Assembly (NCBI GenBank): GCA_038147395.1
Contig: JAYQTM010000001.1
Coordinates: forward strand, 1,674,001-1,738,000
Reading direction: 5' to 3'
DNA from: Eutrophovita brisbanensis
GTDB lineage: Bacteria; Pseudomonadota; Gammaproteobacteria; Burkholderiales; Eutrophovitaceae
DNA length: 64,000 nt
Each line of letters opens with the position of its first letter. The stretch's first letter is position 1. The notes under the pieces are model-generated. The model searched no databases. It saw only the letters and a list, made by a program, of their open reading frames with translations, and was not told the DNA's origin. The position numbers were made by a program, and so were the translations under genes. This document shows, piece by piece, positions 63,591 to 64,000 of this stretch.

Positions 63591-64000
63591 CTAATTCAAC
63601 AAATGACACTTTGGCCCTAGAAGAGCCTCTCGGAACCTATTTTTTAACAGCGCACCGTCGCGTGGCGGGAGCACCAAATCATCGGAACTTGGGTCCACTT
63701 TAATTTGAGCAAACACCAAACCCGGGTTCAGAACCGCTTCCCGAAGCGTTTCAAGTGCGACGAAGTCGGGGATTATAAATGAATTAGAAAATCCACACCC
63801 TTTGGCGGTCGCCACCAAGTCAACCCCCAAAGCCGTATGTGTCATCTGTTTACCAGTCTCTCCATACACTTCGTTATCCAGCACAACAATCGATAGATTA
63901 TCTGGATTTGCAACAGCGACCGTCGCGAGTGAATTAAGACCCATGAGCAATTCGCCATCACCTGTGATGACAAGCACCTTTTTATCGGGCTGCGCGAGTG
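63591..64000 (-). CDS. thiamine pyrophosphate-dependent enzyme, C-terminal part (decarboxylase-like), cut by the right edge
   Basis: Only the last 136 residues or so are in the window; the frame stays open to position 64000. The TPP/Mg motif GDGELLMGLNSLATVAVANP is followed by VVLDNEVYGETGKQM, which is close to the C-terminal domain of sulfopyruvate and phosphonopyruvate decarboxylases. These turn a 2-oxoacid into an aldehyde. The specific substrate cannot be fixed from this fragment. It is the first visible gene of the minus-strand cluster. Confidence 0.83.
   Translation of the reverse strand, partial: LAQPDKKVLVITGDGELLMGLNSLATVAVANPDNLSIVVLDNEVYGETGKQMTHTALGVDLVATAKGCGFSNSFIIPDFVALETLREAVLNPGLVFAQIKVDPSSDDLVLPPRDGALLKNRFREALLGPKCHLLN

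Noticed and set aside
1..64000. CRISPR array, insertion sequence, prophage or toxin-antitoxin module
   Set aside because: No regularly spaced repeats, transposase, integrase or toxin-like small gene pair was found on either strand.

Overview
The window most likely comes from a moderate-GC, probably marine and aerobic gammaproteobacterium. This rests on gene order: hda / purM-purN-DUF3108-rsmB, pcnB-folK-panB-panC, and rpmB-rpmG facing coaBC-dut are typical gammaproteobacterial neighbourhoods. Species assignment is not possible from the sequence alone. No tRNA, rRNA, CRISPR array or insertion sequence was seen.

Layout. Positions 1-2182 hold most of a CHASE2 adenylate cyclase (frameshifted, running off the left edge). 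Positions 2276-13576 are a long minus-strand catabolic operon, read as: periplasmic binding lipoprotein, LivH, LivM, LivG, LivF, an enoyl-CoA hydratase/3-hydroxyacyl-CoA dehydrogenase fusion, thiolase, SDR, hotdog thioesterase (frameshifted), HSL-type esterase, SDR. An acyl-CoA ligase diverges from it (13741-15372). Positions 15382-23257 are minus-strand housekeeping: a GhrA-type reductase, panC, panB, folK, pcnB, a two-gene FecCD-type importer lacking its binding protein, a HAD phosphatase and hda. Positions 23476-28453 read plus: purM, purN, DUF3108, rsmB and an acyl desaturase. rpmB-rpmG (minus) and coaBC-dut (plus) bracket an accessory block at 29331-34223. That block holds a secreted metallo-beta-lactamase-fold hydrolase and a Gld-type ABC exporter set with histidine-rich segments, at the place where radC usually lies.

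Positions 35992-39461 carry xoxF-xoxJ-xoxG, a lanthanide-dependent methanol dehydrogenase with its periplasmic partner and cytochrome. xoxF is followed by tandem stem-loops and looks highly expressed. Positions 39772-47731 are a mixed stretch: frameshifted DUF192, SGNH hydrolase, DUF2007 zinc-ribbon protein, radical SAM protein, alpha/beta hydrolase, sulfurtransferase, epimerase, soxYZ without the rest of sox, a thioredoxin-like protein and a GNAT. Positions 47844-51750 hold pobA, an SDR, an MFS transporter and a small membrane protein.

Positions 51885-64000 are a second catabolic cluster: an enolase-superfamily dehydratase (plus strand), then on the minus strand a TPP enzyme (cut by the right edge), CaiB/BaiF CoA-transferase, aldehyde dehydrogenase, a Tat-type binding protein, LivHMGF, a mesaconyl-CoA-hydratase-like enzyme, an acyl-CoA dehydrogenase and an SDR. 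Read as chemistry, these enzymes could take a hydroxy-acid through a 2-oxoacid, aldehyde, acid and acyl-CoA to a beta-oxidation intermediate. This is the best candidate here for an undescribed pathway, but its substrate cannot be read from the sequence.

Three genes (cyclase, thioesterase, DUF192) are each broken by one small indel with full homology on the other side. This could be real gene decay or assembly error, so exact start and stop calls elsewhere should be read with that in mind.
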